DNA of 52,685 nt from an uncultured Bacteroidota bacterium (lineage in GTDB: Bacteria > Bacteroidota > Bacteroidia > Chitinophagales > Chitinophagaceae), in the NCBI GenBank assembly GCA_903819975.1, contig CAIJFI010000014.1, positions 1-52,685 on the forward strand, read 5' to 3'. Shown here one piece after another: positions 23,192 to 33,008 of this stretch. Both the position numbers and the translations under genes were made by a program. Each line of letters starts with the position of its first letter. Positions within the stretch are counted from its first letter, which is position 1. The notes beneath the pieces were generated by a model, which ran no database searches, was not told the DNA's origin, and saw only the letters and a program-made list of their open reading frames with translations.

Positions 23192-25993
23192 TTAAAACTT
23201 AATAGCAAGTTTTGTAAATAACCTTAATCCATTGTAACCCATTTGAACACCATCCCATGGGCCACCAGTTTCGTTGTCGCCAGCCCACCATTTAGCTTGT
23301 GGGTTTACAGCGAAGTCAGGATGAACATTAAAAATATTGTCTGCACCTAAAATTATAGAAGCACTCTTACACATTTGAATGTTCATATAAATGTCAGTAG
23401 TAATTTTTCCTTTGTAGTTAAAAATTTCTGGTACTAAAGTGTTGCCACTTGGATCAGAATCGGCAGGTACTTGAGGATTAATACCATCGCCATTAACTCC
23501 AAATCCTGTTAATGCTACGTCTCCAAAATAGGTAATTCTTGCACCAAGACTCACTTTGTTTTTTGTGTAGTCAAGGCTTGTAGAGAATTTAGATTTTGGA
23601 GCAGATGCTTTTAAGAAATACTTTTCACGATCGTTAAAGAAAGTATTTGCGTTATATGCATTTGTGTTTAATGCGCTAGGAACATGAATGTCGTCAATTG
23701 TAATTCCTTGGAAGTTAGCTACAAATAAAAGTTTAAAACGTTCTTTATTTGAAATTTTATATTGGTAGTCAGCCACCACATCAATACCTGTATTAGTTGT
23801 ATTAACCGCATTTGCAAAGAACTGTGCAGTAGATACACCCAAAGTATTTAATTTACTAGTTAAAGCAGTAGGTAAGGTTGCATCAGATGCACTAAATAAA
23901 CCAGATAATACTACGCGGTCTTTCATTTTGATACTGTAACCGTCTACTGTGAAAGTTAAGCCCTTAGCTGGTTTCCAAGAGAATCCTAAACTTGTATTAA
24001 CCGAAGTTTCTTGTTTTAATGAAGGGATGCCAGCTAGTTTTGTAAGCGGATCGTTGTTATTAGCAATTCTTGATTGAACTAATTCTCCACCCGAGAAAGA
24101 AGTTAAGGTATTGCTAAAATATTTTTGTTGTAAAGAAGGCGCACGATAACCAGTACTGAATGAACCTCTAAAATTAAAGTTATCTGTTACTTTATATCTG
24201 AATGAAGATTTAAAAGTACTCACTGCACCAAAGTCAGAATAGTTTTCAAATCTCACTGCACCGGTTAATAGTAATAAATTAGTGGGTGTATATTCCAAAT
24301 CACCGTAAGCTCCAGTTACAACTCGGTTAGCACTTACTTTATCGGCAGGGCTAAATCCAGGGAAACCTTGGGATCCAGGTGCTTGTTCTAAACCATATTT
24401 ATTTGGGTATGCGTTATAAGAAGCTAATTCACCTTCGTATATATTGTATTCTTCATATCTTAACTCAGCACCATAAGCAACTTTTACGCCGCCTTGGTTT
24501 ACTTTTCCAAATTGCTTTGAGAAGTCTAGGTTAGATGTGTTTTGTAAAAAGTTAAAACCACCATCGTCAAAATGAGTTTGGGCAATATTGCTAATATTAG
24601 AAGCATTGTAAGTGCCATCACCATAATAGTGGAAATTATTACGTCCAGTACTATTGCTTAAATCCCAATCCCATCCACCACTTGTTTTACCAGATAAACC
24701 AGCTGTTAAAGAAACGTCACTGATTTTAGTTTGAATGTGCGGGCTGAATGTAGTATCGCCAGAGCCTGTAGCAAACATGATGCTTGGGTCGTAAATTAAA
24801 CGACCTGTAGAAGTAACTGGGAAGCGTGTTGGCTTACCAGACCAGTTTCTTGTATAGGCATAAGCGTCAGAATTTTTTGAATTCACGCCGCCAAATGCAT
24901 AGAACTTAGTGTTATCGTTAATAGGTAATTCCATATTAAACATAGCACCAATAGATTGTAAAGAACCATCACCAAAAGCACGTCTCCAGGTATTAGTTGG
25001 TAAGCCATCTGCTTTTGTAATGTCGTCACTAGATGCTTGACGGAATGTTTTTCCTTGGTCTAATAAATCTAATGAGATATTAATGAAGCCACCTTTTTTG
25101 CCAAGATCAAAACCTCTGTTAGCAGATAATGATTTAGTTATACCATCAATAGGGTTAGAAGTTAAATATTCTTTTTGATTACGGAATTGATATGTATTAT
25201 ATTTTTTATCATAGTATCCTGCAAAACCTGTTGAGATATTCCATTCGCCGGTATTTTTTCTTAATACAATATTCATTACCCCGGCAATCGCATCCGAGCC
25301 ATATTGAGCAGATGCACCATCACGTAAAATTTCAATTCTATCTACTGCAGATTGAGGAAATCCATTTAAGTCAACACCCGAACCACCACGCCCTCTTGTT
25401 CCAAATAGGCCTACAAAAGCCGTACTATGTCTGCGTTTCCCGTTAATCAATACTAATGTTTGATCCGGACCTAGTCCTCTTAAAGTACCAATATCAATAT
25501 GGTCGGCACCATCCGCGCCAGACTGTTTGTTATAGTTGAAAGAAGGAGCTACATAGTTTAAGGTAGAAGTTAAATCCATACGTGCTGTGTTAACACCTAC
25601 TTCTGACAATTTAATAACATCTACTGGAACAGGGGATTCTGTTTTTACACGACCTGCGCCACGGCTACCAACTAATATTACCTCTTGTAATTCTGTAGTT
25701 GTCGCATTTAAAACAACTTTTATATTACTAGCACTTGCGCTTATTTTTTTATTTTCAAATCCTATAGAGCTTATTTCCAAAGTTTCGCCAACGCGTGCAC
25801 TAATGGTAAAAAATCCAGATTTGTCGGTTGAAACAACTGTTTTACTGCTTAAAGCTTTAATGGTAACTCCGTCTAATGGAGTACCTTTGCTGTCAGTAAC
25901 ATTTCCAGTTATTTTTTGAGCTTGTGCAAATGAGTTTACAACTAATAGCAGCAAAAAAAATGAAAATGCTAGGGGTTTGAAAAATTTGTACAT
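23192..25993 (-). CDS. TonB-dependent outer-membrane receptor with carboxypeptidase-like regulatory domain
   Basis: A signal peptide (MYKFFKPLAFSFFLLLLVVNSFAQ) leads to an N-terminal carboxypeptidase-like beta sandwich (KITGNVTDSKGTPLDGVTIKA, about residues 25-105). A plug domain follows (ESPVPVDVIKLSEV to RIEILRDGASAQYGSDAIAGVMNIVLRK), then a large beta barrel ending in the aromatic strand RLFTKLAIKF. About 933 residues. It would import a siderophore, cobamide, sugar or other large solute with TonB energy; there is no SusD partner next to it, so the SusC type is not supported. The start at 25993 is fixed by the signal peptide. It is a single gene with its own terminator. Confidence 0.9.
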   Translation of the reverse strand: MYKFFKPLAFSFFLLLLVVNSFAQAQKITGNVTDSKGTPLDGVTIKALSSKTVVSTDKSGFFTISARVGETLEISSIGFENKKISASASNIKVVLNATTTELQEVILVGSRGAGRVKTESPVPVDVIKLSEVGVNTARMDLTSTLNYVAPSFNYNKQSGADGADHIDIGTLRGLGPDQTLVLINGKRRHSTAFVGLFGTRGRGGSGVDLNGFPQSAVDRIEILRDGASAQYGSDAIAGVMNIVLRKNTGEWNISTGFAGYYDKKYNTYQFRNQKEYLTSNPIDGITKSLSANRGFDLGKKGGFINISLDLLDQGKTFRQASSDDITKADGLPTNTWRRAFGDGSLQSIGAMFNMELPINDNTKFYAFGGVNSKNSDAYAYTRNWSGKPTRFPVTSTGRLIYDPSIMFATGSGDTTFSPHIQTKISDVSLTAGLSGKTSGGWDWDLSNSTGRNNFHYYGDGTYNASNISNIAQTHFDDGGFNFLQNTSNLDFSKQFGKVNQGGVKVAYGAELRYEEYNIYEGELASYNAYPNKYGLEQAPGSQGFPGFSPADKVSANRVVTGAYGDLEYTPTNLLLLTGAVRFENYSDFGAVSTFKSSFRYKVTDNFNFRGSFSTGYRAPSLQQKYFSNTLTSFSGGELVQSRIANNNDPLTKLAGIPSLKQETSVNTSLGFSWKPAKGLTFTVDGYSIKMKDRVVLSGLFSASDATLPTALTSKLNTLGVSTAQFFANAVNTTNTGIDVVADYQYKISNKERFKLLFVANFQGITIDDIHVPSALNTNAYNANTFFNDREKYFLKASAPKSKFSTSLDYTKNKVSLGARITYFGDVALTGFGVNGDGINPQVPADSDPSGNTLVPEIFNYKGKITTDIYMNIQMCKSASIILGADNIFNVHPDFAVNPQAKWWAGDNETGGPWDGVQMGYNGLRLFTKLAIKF

Positions 25994-26093
25994 ATGTAAT
26001 ATTTTAGCTGAATTTACCACTTTTTCTCATTTTTGAAAACTTAACGTTTAATTAATTACTTTTAAGGACATTAAAAGGAGCATTTATAGCCAT

Positions 26094-27533
26094 ATGGACC
26101 AGGTATTGAAACATATAAAAAATTTATATAAATTGATTCATTCAGTTGAATGGGATCAAATTAGTAAAATACCTCAAAGTGGGGGCGATCGTATTTATTT
26201 TAGAATCACACAAGGCAATCAGTCTTGGATTGCTACTTATAACTTGAATATCAAGGAAAACGAAACCTTTATTTATTTTTCCGAACACTTTACAAGCAAA
26301 GGGTTGCCGGTTCCAAAAGTCTTAGCGATAAGCGAGGATAAGTCAATTTATATCCAAGCCGATTTAGGAAATGTTTCATTATTAGAAGTGCTTGAGCAAG
26401 AAGGGAAAACAGATCATGTATTTTCGTTGTTTCAGAAAAGTTTAAAGGCATTGGCAAAATTGCAAGTGGAAGGTGGAAAGGGTTTGGATTATTCCTACTG
26501 CTTAACTTCAAAGGAATTTGGGAAGCATTCTATTTTAACAGATTTACTTTATTACAAATATTATTTCTTAGACACTTTACAATATCCATATGATAAGCAA
26601 GCCCTTATTGATGAATTTGAATTGTTGAGTGATACACTTGCGAGTAAAGAGATTAATCATTTTTTATTCCGAGATTTTCAAAGTAGAAATATCATCGTAA
26701 ATAATGACGAAGTATTTTTTATAGATTTCCAAGGTGGGATGGAAGGTGGGTTGTCATATGATGTAGCTTCCTTGTTATGGCAGGCTAAAGCAGAACTCTC
26801 AAATGAATGGAAAGAAAAACTAGTTGACTATTATATTGAGGAAGTACAAAAATTATTGCCTAGTCCAATGAATGAGCAACAGTTTAGAAATCAATACAAT
26901 GGTTTTGTGCTATTACGTTTGTTGCAAGTTTTAGGTGCTTATGGATTTAGGGGATTATTTGAACGTAAGGCACACTTTTTAACGAGTATTCCACTAGGGT
27001 TAAAGAACTTAAAAAACTTTTTAGCTATTTCGCCTATAAGTGCCGACACGCCAGTGTTTGCAGGCATTTTGAATTGGATGGTTACGGATCAGGTGGTAGA
27101 AAGATTTACACCTCCTGTGGCAACAGAAAAAACTCCATTAGTAATTACCATCAATAGCTTTAGTTATAAGAAAGGGTTGCCAAATGACGAATCAGATAAT
27201 GGAGGTGGATTTATTTTTGACATGCGTGGTATTTTAAATCCAGGTCGTTTTGATGAATATAAAAAATTATCAGGTCAAGATAAACCGGTGCAAGATTTTT
27301 TAGAACAAAGAACTAAGATGAATACTTTTTTAAATAGTGTTTGGGATTTAATTGACATTACGGTTGAGAATTATTTATCAAGAGATTTTGAATCTTTACA
27401 AATTAATTTCGGATGTACTGGTGGACAACATCGAAGTGTATTTGCGGCAGAACAAACCGCAAGACATTTAAAAAACAAATACAAAGTGAAAGTGGTATTA
27501 GAACATTCCAATAAAAACAATTGGGTTAAATAA
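26094..27533 (+). CDS. AmgK-like sugar kinase fused to a RapZ C-terminal domain
   Basis: The 479-residue protein has two parts. Residues 1-335 are an aminoglycoside-phosphotransferase-type kinase with the catalytic loop HFLFRDFQSRNIIV (Asp194, Asn199) and metal-binding FIDFQGG (Asp211), closest to AmgK, the anomeric MurNAc/GlcNAc kinase. Residues 348-479 match the RapZ C-terminal domain: ITINSFSYKKGLP, FIFDMRGILNPG, DKPVQDFL and INFGCTGGQHRSVFAAE. In E. coli this RapZ domain binds glucosamine-6-phosphate. The next gene, seven bases on, is a MurU-like nucleotidyltransferase, as in the amgK-murU peptidoglycan-salvage pair of Pseudomonas. The fused domain may let the kinase sense amino-sugar supply. 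The N-terminal RapZ nucleotide-binding domain is absent. Confidence 0.85.
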   Translation: MDQVLKHIKNLYKLIHSVEWDQISKIPQSGGDRIYFRITQGNQSWIATYNLNIKENETFIYFSEHFTSKGLPVPKVLAISEDKSIYIQADLGNVSLLEVLEQEGKTDHVFSLFQKSLKALAKLQVEGGKGLDYSYCLTSKEFGKHSILTDLLYYKYYFLDTLQYPYDKQALIDEFELLSDTLASKEINHFLFRDFQSRNIIVNNDEVFFIDFQGGMEGGLSYDVASLLWQAKAELSNEWKEKLVDYYIEEVQKLLPSPMNEQQFRNQYNGFVLLRLLQVLGAYGFRGLFERKAHFLTSIPLGLKNLKNFLAISPISADTPVFAGILNWMVTDQVVERFTPPVATEKTPLVITINSFSYKKGLPNDESDNGGGFIFDMRGILNPGRFDEYKKLSGQDKPVQDFLEQRTKMNTFLNSVWDLIDITVENYLSRDFESLQINFGCTGGQHRSVFAAEQTARHLKNKYKVKVVLEHSNKNNWVK

Positions 27534-27539
27534 AAAGCG

Positions 27540-28283
27540 ATGCGTGCAATGATATTGGCTGCAGGTTTGGGAACTAGGCTAAAACCCTTTACGGATCATC
27601 ATCCCAAGGCTTTAGCTATAGTGAATGGAAAGTCCTTATTGCAAAGGAATGTGGAATATTTATTATCCTTTGGTATTTCAGAAATCATTGTGAATGTGCA
27701 TCACTTTGCGGATCAGATTATAGATGCTATTAATGAAAATAAAGGGTGGGGTGCTAATATTACAATCTCTGATGAAACGGACGAGGTATTAGAAACGGGT
27801 GGTGGATTATTACGTGCAGGAAACTATTTTGCATCCGAAGCGCGTTGGTTAGTAATGAATGCAGATATATTAACCAATTTGGATTTGCATAAAATGATAG
27901 CTGCCGATGAAGTATATGCTCAAAAAGCAGAGGGTGATTTAGTAGCAACGCTTGCAGTAACTAATAGAACTTCTAGCAGAAATTTAATATTTAATACATC
28001 AGGTACTTTATGCGGATGGAGGAATAATGGCACGGGTGAAGAAAAATGGGCAAATCCTTTAAGAGATCCCAACACTGCTATAGTAAAGGCTTTTAGCGGC
28101 ATTCAAATTATTCATGCTTCCTTTTTAGAAGAGGTTCAATTACGAGGAAAGTTTTCTTTAATTGATGCTTACTTGCAATTGGCACAACATTATGCAATCC
28201 ATTACTATGATCATAGCGATGGTATTTTATTAGATGTTGGCAAGCCAGAGAGTTTAGAAAAAGCAGCTACTATTTTTAAGTAG
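27540..28283 (+). CDS. murU: MurU-like sugar-1-phosphate nucleotidyltransferase
   Basis: The 247-residue protein is a GT-A nucleotidyltransferase: the start MRAMILAAGLGTRLKPFTDHHPKAL carries the G-x-G-T-R-L-x-P nucleotide motif and the catalytic Lys, VMNADIL the metal-binding Asp, and ETGGGLLRAG is typical of the MurU/GmhB-linked group. MurU converts MurNAc-1-phosphate to UDP-MurNAc, bypassing the fosfomycin-sensitive early steps. The assignment depends on the adjacent AmgK-like kinase; mannose- or heptose-type specificity is the alternative. Tightly linked to the kinase gene. Confidence 0.78.
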   Translation: MRAMILAAGLGTRLKPFTDHHPKALAIVNGKSLLQRNVEYLLSFGISEIIVNVHHFADQIIDAINENKGWGANITISDETDEVLETGGGLLRAGNYFASEARWLVMNADILTNLDLHKMIAADEVYAQKAEGDLVATLAVTNRTSSRNLIFNTSGTLCGWRNNGTGEEKWANPLRDPNTAIVKAFSGIQIIHASFLEEVQLRGKFSLIDAYLQLAQHYAIHYYDHSDGILLDVGKPESLEKAATIFK

Positions 28284-28325
28284 ACGTACATCATTTTGCA
28301 ATAATAGTGTTAAGCTTAATTATAT

Positions 28326-29480
28326 TTATACCTTAATATAAATTTTCTTTTGATCTAAGATATATGCAAGTATTGCCATAAATGCAATAAAGCATAATGC
28401 GTATACAAAAGAACCAATTCTTAAATCGCTATTTATGTTTTTGCAAACGTGTTCGTAAAACCATGGCAGTGCAGAGGTGTAAACGGGTTGTCCTTTTTCG
28501 TCAGTATGGTCGGTCCATCTTAATAAGGCTAGTACTCTTGGTAAAAATCCGCTTAATACAAATATGAACAATGGATTCTTTCCGAAGACATCAAAAAAAT
28601 GACTCCATTTTCCCTTGGCTTCTTTAAATTCCAATAAATAAATAAACATGCCTAATGTAATCATAGCAAGGCCTGTAGTATATAAAACGTAACTACTAGT
28701 CCAAATCTTTTTATTAATTGGGAAACTAAAATCCCAAATATATCCAGCTAATACCAATACCACGCCTGTCAATAAAACATGTGCAAGCATTTCAAAATTC
28801 TTGCCTTTTGCTTGAATGTATTCGCCCACTAAAAACCCTAAGATAACTTGCACGATAGCTGGGAACATACTAATTAATCCTTCTGGATCAAATGGAACAC
28901 CTTCGCCTTTGTAAATATGTGTTACGCCTAAAATAGATTGATCAATTGCGTTTCCAAAAAATCCAGATAAACTATAGGGATGACCAGGTGCGCCTAATAC
29001 AATATTAAGTACCCAATAAATAACTAAAATCATCATACCAATAAATAATGCCATTCTTGATTTTCCATAATACACTATTACAGAAGCGAAAAAGTAGCAC
29101 AGTGCAATTCTTTGCAACACACCAAGGATGCGTACATTCTCCCACACTTTAAATATTAAATGATTGTCGGAATATTTTACAAAGGGGCTCCAATTTAAAA
29201 ACAATCCAATCGCAAATATTAAAAAAGTCCTTTTCAATACTTTTTTCCAAAAATCAGATGGGGTTCCTAAAGCTAATTTTGGCATCACAAAGGACATTGC
29301 ATTTCCAACTGCAAACAGGAAAAATGGAAATACTAAGTCGGTTGGGGTACAGCCATGCCAACTTGCATGTTCCAAGGGGCTAAAAATATGTCCCCAACTG
29401 CCTGGATTGTTTACTAGAATCATAAGTGCTACTGTGGCACCCCTGAAAACGTCTAGGGAATAGTATCTTTGCTGTTTCAT
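28326..29480 (-). CDS. NagX-like membrane acyltransferase (HGSNAT/COG4299 family)
   Basis: The 384-residue protein has about ten membrane spans and opens with YYSLDVFRGATVALMILVNNPGSW, the family signature, then WHGCTPTDLVFPFFLFAVGNAMSF. These features match the heparan-alpha-glucosaminide N-acetyltransferase-like family, whose bacterial members (NagX) often lie with N-acetylglucosamine genes. They are thought to move acetyl groups across the membrane to an amino sugar. It converges with the kinase-MurU pair, 42 bases away, which fits an amino-sugar salvage context but does not prove it. Confidence 0.75.
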   Translation of the reverse strand: MKQQRYYSLDVFRGATVALMILVNNPGSWGHIFSPLEHASWHGCTPTDLVFPFFLFAVGNAMSFVMPKLALGTPSDFWKKVLKRTFLIFAIGLFLNWSPFVKYSDNHLIFKVWENVRILGVLQRIALCYFFASVIVYYGKSRMALFIGMMILVIYWVLNIVLGAPGHPYSLSGFFGNAIDQSILGVTHIYKGEGVPFDPEGLISMFPAIVQVILGFLVGEYIQAKGKNFEMLAHVLLTGVVLVLAGYIWDFSFPINKKIWTSSYVLYTTGLAMITLGMFIYLLEFKEAKGKWSHFFDVFGKNPLFIFVLSGFLPRVLALLRWTDHTDEKGQPVYTSALPWFYEHVCKNINSDLRIGSFVYALCFIAFMAILAYILDQKKIYIKV

Positions 29481-29538
29481 GATGTAAATATTAGCGTTAA
29501 TATTATAAATTACTTTCTTATATATATGCTCAAAATAA

Positions 29539-29546
29539 TATCTTTG
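29539..29546 (+). promoter_or_regulatory. Probable promoter -7 box (TATCTTTG) for rfbBCA
   Basis: TATCTTTG matches the Bacteroidota -7 consensus TAnnTTTG, 16 bases before the rfbB start codon. No convincing -33 TTG is seen. Confidence 0.5.
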
Positions 29547-29562
29547 TAATATACAAATTCAG

Positions 29563-30657
29563 ATGCAAAAAAATATATTAATTACCGGCGGAGCAGGATT
29601 TATTGGATCGCATGTAGTGCGTTTAATGGTGACCAAATACCCTGATTATCAAATATTTAATTTGGATGCCTTGACCTATGCGGGCAACTTGGAAAACTTA
29701 AAGGATATTGAAAAGTCGCCTAACTATCATTTTGTAAAGGCAAACATTTTAGATGCGGAAGCTTTAAAGGATATTTTCCAAAAGCATAGTATTACCGATG
29801 TGATTCATTTGGCTGCAGAATCGCATGTGGATCGTTCTATTATTTCACCATTGGACTTTGTGTATACGAATGTAATAGGCACCGTAAACTTATTAAATAC
29901 CGCTAAGGATTTTTGGAAAGGGGATTTAAGTTATGAAAATGCGCATGACGGAACATGGGATAAAAAGAGAGATCATTTATTTTACCATATTTCTACGGAC
30001 GAAGTATATGGAAGCTTAGGAAAAGAAGGTTTGTTTAAAGAGACAACACCTTACGATCCAAATTCACCTTACTCTGCAAGTAAAGCAGCAAGTGATCATT
30101 TTGTAAGAGCATATGGGGAAACTTACCATTTACCCATTGTAGTTTCTAACTGTTCTAATAACTATGGTCCTAATCATTTTCCTGAAAAATTAATTCCATT
30201 ATTCATTCATAATATCATTAATAAAAAACCATTGCCAGTATATGGTGACGGTTTGTACACAAGGGATTGGTTGTATGTAATAGACCATGCACGTGCCATT
30301 GATTTGATATTCCATGAAGGCAAAAAAGGAGACACATATAATATTGGTGGATTTAACGAATGGACTAATATCGACTTGGTTAAATTATTGATTACTCAAA
30401 TGGATGAGAAATTAGGAAACGCAAAAGGGACAAGCGAAGGCTTGATCACTTATGTAAAAGATAGACCAGGTCATGACCGTCGTTACGCGATTGACGCCAC
30501 TAAATTGAATAAGGAATTAGGATGGACACCATCGGTTACATTTGAGCAAGGCTTGGCTGCATCAATTGATTGGTATTTACAAAACACTGCTTGGTTGGAA
30601 AATGTAACAAGCGGAGCGTATCAAACATACTATAACGAAATGTATAGCAATAGATAA
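29563..30657 (+). CDS. rfbB: dTDP-glucose 4,6-dehydratase
   Basis: This short-chain dehydrogenase acts second in the dTDP-L-rhamnose route. NAD binding is by ITGGAGFIGSHVVR at the N-terminus. HLAAESHVDRSI, ISTDEVYG and the catalytic YSASKAASDHFVRAY follow, and the family motif VSNCSNNYGPNHFPEKLIPL is intact. The 364 residues are normal length. It is the first gene of a tight rfbB-rfbC-rfbA unit; the stop overlaps the rfbC start by one base. Confidence 0.96.
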   Translation: MQKNILITGGAGFIGSHVVRLMVTKYPDYQIFNLDALTYAGNLENLKDIEKSPNYHFVKANILDAEALKDIFQKHSITDVIHLAAESHVDRSIISPLDFVYTNVIGTVNLLNTAKDFWKGDLSYENAHDGTWDKKRDHLFYHISTDEVYGSLGKEGLFKETTPYDPNSPYSASKAASDHFVRAYGETYHLPIVVSNCSNNYGPNHFPEKLIPLFIHNIINKKPLPVYGDGLYTRDWLYVIDHARAIDLIFHEGKKGDTYNIGGFNEWTNIDLVKLLITQMDEKLGNAKGTSEGLITYVKDRPGHDRRYAIDATKLNKELGWTPSVTFEQGLAASIDWYLQNTAWLENVTSGAYQTYYNEMYSNR

Positions 30658-31208
30658 TGAGAATTGAGCAAACCCCCCTTAAAGATTGTTTTATCGTTCA
30701 CGAAAAAGTGAATGGAGATGCAAGAGGATACTTTATTGAAACATTTAACCAAAGAGATTTTAGCGCTGCAACAGGTTTAGATATTGTATTTGTACAAGAC
30801 AATCAATCAAGATCTTCAAAAGGAGTATTAAGAGGATTGCACATGCAAAAAGGATCTTCGGCGCAAGCAAAATTGGTAAGAGTATTAGAAGGTGCTGTAT
30901 TAGATATCGCAGTGGATTTAAGAAAGGACTCTCCAAGCTTTGGACAACATTATGCAATTGAATTAACTGCAGACAATCACAAACAGTTTTTTGTGCCAGC
31001 AGGATTTGCACATGGTTTTGTAGTATTAAGTGAAACTGCTACTTTCTTTTATAAGGTAGATAAGTTTTATGAACCAGGAAATGAAGTGGGCATCATGTAC
31101 AACGATAAAGATTTAAATATTGATTGGAAATTGCCTACTTCTGAATTGATATTTTCAGAAAAAGATAAAACATTAGGAAGCTTCGCGGAGTATGCTGCAA
31201 GTTTATAA
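30657..31208 (+). CDS. rfbC: dTDP-4-dehydrorhamnose 3,5-epimerase
   Basis: This is a cupin epimerase of 183 residues. Family motifs are [31 protein letters not shown] with the catalytic His, [12 protein letters not shown] and [16 protein letters not shown]. It follows rfbB with a one-base overlap, and rfbA begins 17 bases later. Confidence 0.96.
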   Translation: MRIEQTPLKDCFIVHEKVNGDARGYFIETFNQRDFSAATGLDIVFVQDNQSRSSKGVLRGLHMQKGSSAQAKLVRVLEGAVLDIAVDLRKDSPSFGQHYAIELTADNHKQFFVPAGFAHGFVVLSETATFFYKVDKFYEPGNEVGIMYNDKDLNIDWKLPTSELIFSEKDKTLGSFAEYAASL

Positions 31209-31225
31209 ATATTAAAAAAATTACT

Positions 31226-32086
31226 ATGAAGGGAATTATATTAGCAGGTGGATCAGGAACAAGATTGTATCCAATTACCAAGGGAATTAGTAAGCAATTA
31301 ATGCCTATCTATGATAAGCCAATGATCTATTACCCTTTGTCGGTGCTAATGTTAGCAGGTATTAAGGAAGTATTAATTATTACCACACCTGAGGACAATG
31401 ATCAATTTAAAAGATTATTGGGAGATGGTTCGGAGATTGGTTGTAAGTTTAGTTATGCAGTACAAGCTGTTCCAAATGGCTTAGCGCAAGCTTTTGTAAT
31501 TGGTGCCGATTTTATTGGCAAAGATAAAGTTTCCTTGGTATTAGGAGATAATATTTTTTATGGTGCTGGCTTTAGTAAGTTGGTGCAATCATTTAACGAT
31601 GTGGAAGGTGCTGCAGTATTTGCTTATGAAGTAAACGATCCAGAGCGTTATGGTGTTGTTGAATTTGATGAAAACAATAATGCACTGTCATTAGAAGAGA
31701 AACCAAAAGCCCCTAAGTCTAAGTACGCGGTTCCAGGTTTATACTTTTACGATAATGACGTAGTTGAAATTGCAAAAAATATCCCAGCTTCACCAAGAGG
31801 CGAATATGAAATCACTGACGTCAACAAAGTATATTTAGAACGTAAAAAATTACAGGTAGGTATCATGAATAGAGGTACTGCTTGGTTGGATACAGGTACT
31901 TTTGAATCTTTAGCAGATGCTTGCGAGTTTGTAAGAGTAATTGAAAAACGCCAAAGTCAAAAGATAGGATGTATTGAAGAAGTTGCCTTTAGAATGGGCT
32001 TCATTGACAAGACTCAATTATTGGTTTTAGCCGATAAATATGCTAAAAGTGGGTATGGCGAATACCTAAGAGGGTTAAAAAAATAA
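31226..32086 (+). CDS. rfbA: Glucose-1-phosphate thymidylyltransferase
   Basis: The 286-residue enzyme makes dTDP-glucose, the first step of the pathway. The nucleotide motif [33 protein letters not shown] is at the start, [13 protein letters not shown] holds the metal Asp, and [15 protein letters not shown] and [13 protein letters not shown] are typical RmlA blocks. rfbD, the final reductase for dTDP-rhamnose, does not follow; the next gene is the MerR-type regulator. Confidence 0.96.
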   Translation: MKGIILAGGSGTRLYPITKGISKQLMPIYDKPMIYYPLSVLMLAGIKEVLIITTPEDNDQFKRLLGDGSEIGCKFSYAVQAVPNGLAQAFVIGADFIGKDKVSLVLGDNIFYGAGFSKLVQSFNDVEGAAVFAYEVNDPERYGVVEFDENNNALSLEEKPKAPKSKYAVPGLYFYDNDVVEIAKNIPASPRGEYEITDVNKVYLERKKLQVGIMNRGTAWLDTGTFESLADACEFVRVIEKRQSQKIGCIEEVAFRMGFIDKTQLLVLADKYAKSGYGEYLRGLKK

Positions 32087-32127
32087 TTTTCGACTAAACT
32101 TTTCCGCTTCTTTATTGTTTTAGCTGT

Positions 32128-33006
32128 ATGTCATCTTATACAATTAAGGATTTAGAGCAAATTTCAGGTATCAAAGCCCATACGATTCGTATTTGGGAAC
32201 AACGTTATCATTTTTTGCAACCACAGCGTACCGAAACCAATATCAGATCTTACTCTGCGGACGAATTAAAGGTAATCCTAAACGTATCCTTATTAAATAA
32301 ATACGGGTTCAAGATTTCTCATATCGATAAGATGAGCAATGCCGATATGGAAGAAAAGATTTTAGGCTTGAATCAGTATGATGCAGAGAAAGAAAGAGTT
32401 GTCAATGCCTTAATCAAAGACATGGTTTCTTTGAACATGGTTTCATTTGAAAGACAATTAGATACTTATATTGCACAAAAGGGAATTGAAAAAACAATCA
32501 CAGATATTATTTTCTCTTTCCTTGAAAGAGTAGGCGTACTATGGATTACAAACCATATTAATCCTGCTCAAGAGCACCTTGCTTCTAATCTTATTAGACA
32601 AAAAATCATTTTAGGTATTGAAAAATTACCTAAAATATATCAGTCTGCTAAATTAGTTGTGTTATTTATGCCAGAAGGCGAGTACCATGAAATAGGACTA
32701 CTTTTTGTTCATTTCTTGTTAAAACAAAAAGGACATAACGTAGATTATTTAGGAACAAATGTGCCTTTGGTAGACTTAAAATATTTAACGGAATTCAAAA
32801 AGGTAGATCTATTGTATTCTCACATCACAGCTCCCTTTAAAGGTTTCAAATTGAACAAGTTTATGGAGCAATTAGGTCAATTAAATAGCAATATCCCAGT
32901 AGTGTTAACTGGTCAATTATTACAAGAATACAAAGGACCAGTTGCTAGCAATATCCAAGTGATGAAGTCGCTTTCTCAGACTATGGACTTTCTTATTGGT
33001 TTATAA
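32128..33006 (+). CDS. CarH/LitR-type MerR regulator with cobalamin-binding domain
   Basis: The 292-residue protein begins with a MerR winged helix (YTIKDLEQISGIKAHTIRIWEQRY, residues 4-27). A four-helix region carries the W-x9-E-H motif that caps adenosylcobalamin in CarH (Trp139, Glu149, His150). The B12-binding Rossmann domain has GEYHEIG with His187 at the place of the lower axial cobalt ligand, then YLGTNVP. These are the residues that make CarH a light sensor: in the dark B12-bound tetramers repress, and light breaks the Co-C bond and releases DNA. It lies directly before an ECF sigma gene and the carotenoid operon, as expected. Whether it acts by light or only by B12 cannot be read from sequence. 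Confidence 0.85.
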   Translation: MSSYTIKDLEQISGIKAHTIRIWEQRYHFLQPQRTETNIRSYSADELKVILNVSLLNKYGFKISHIDKMSNADMEEKILGLNQYDAEKERVVNALIKDMVSLNMVSFERQLDTYIAQKGIEKTITDIIFSFLERVGVLWITNHINPAQEHLASNLIRQKIILGIEKLPKIYQSAKLVVLFMPEGEYHEIGLLFVHFLLKQKGHNVDYLGTNVPLVDLKYLTEFKKVDLLYSHITAPFKGFKLNKFMEQLGQLNSNIPVVLTGQLLQEYKGPVASNIQVMKSLSQTMDFLIGL

Positions 33007-33008
33007 TA

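Noticed and set aside
23192..25993. SusC/SusD polysaccharide-utilisation locus
   Set aside because: There is no SusD-like gene or glycoside hydrolase beside the receptor, and terminators isolate it.
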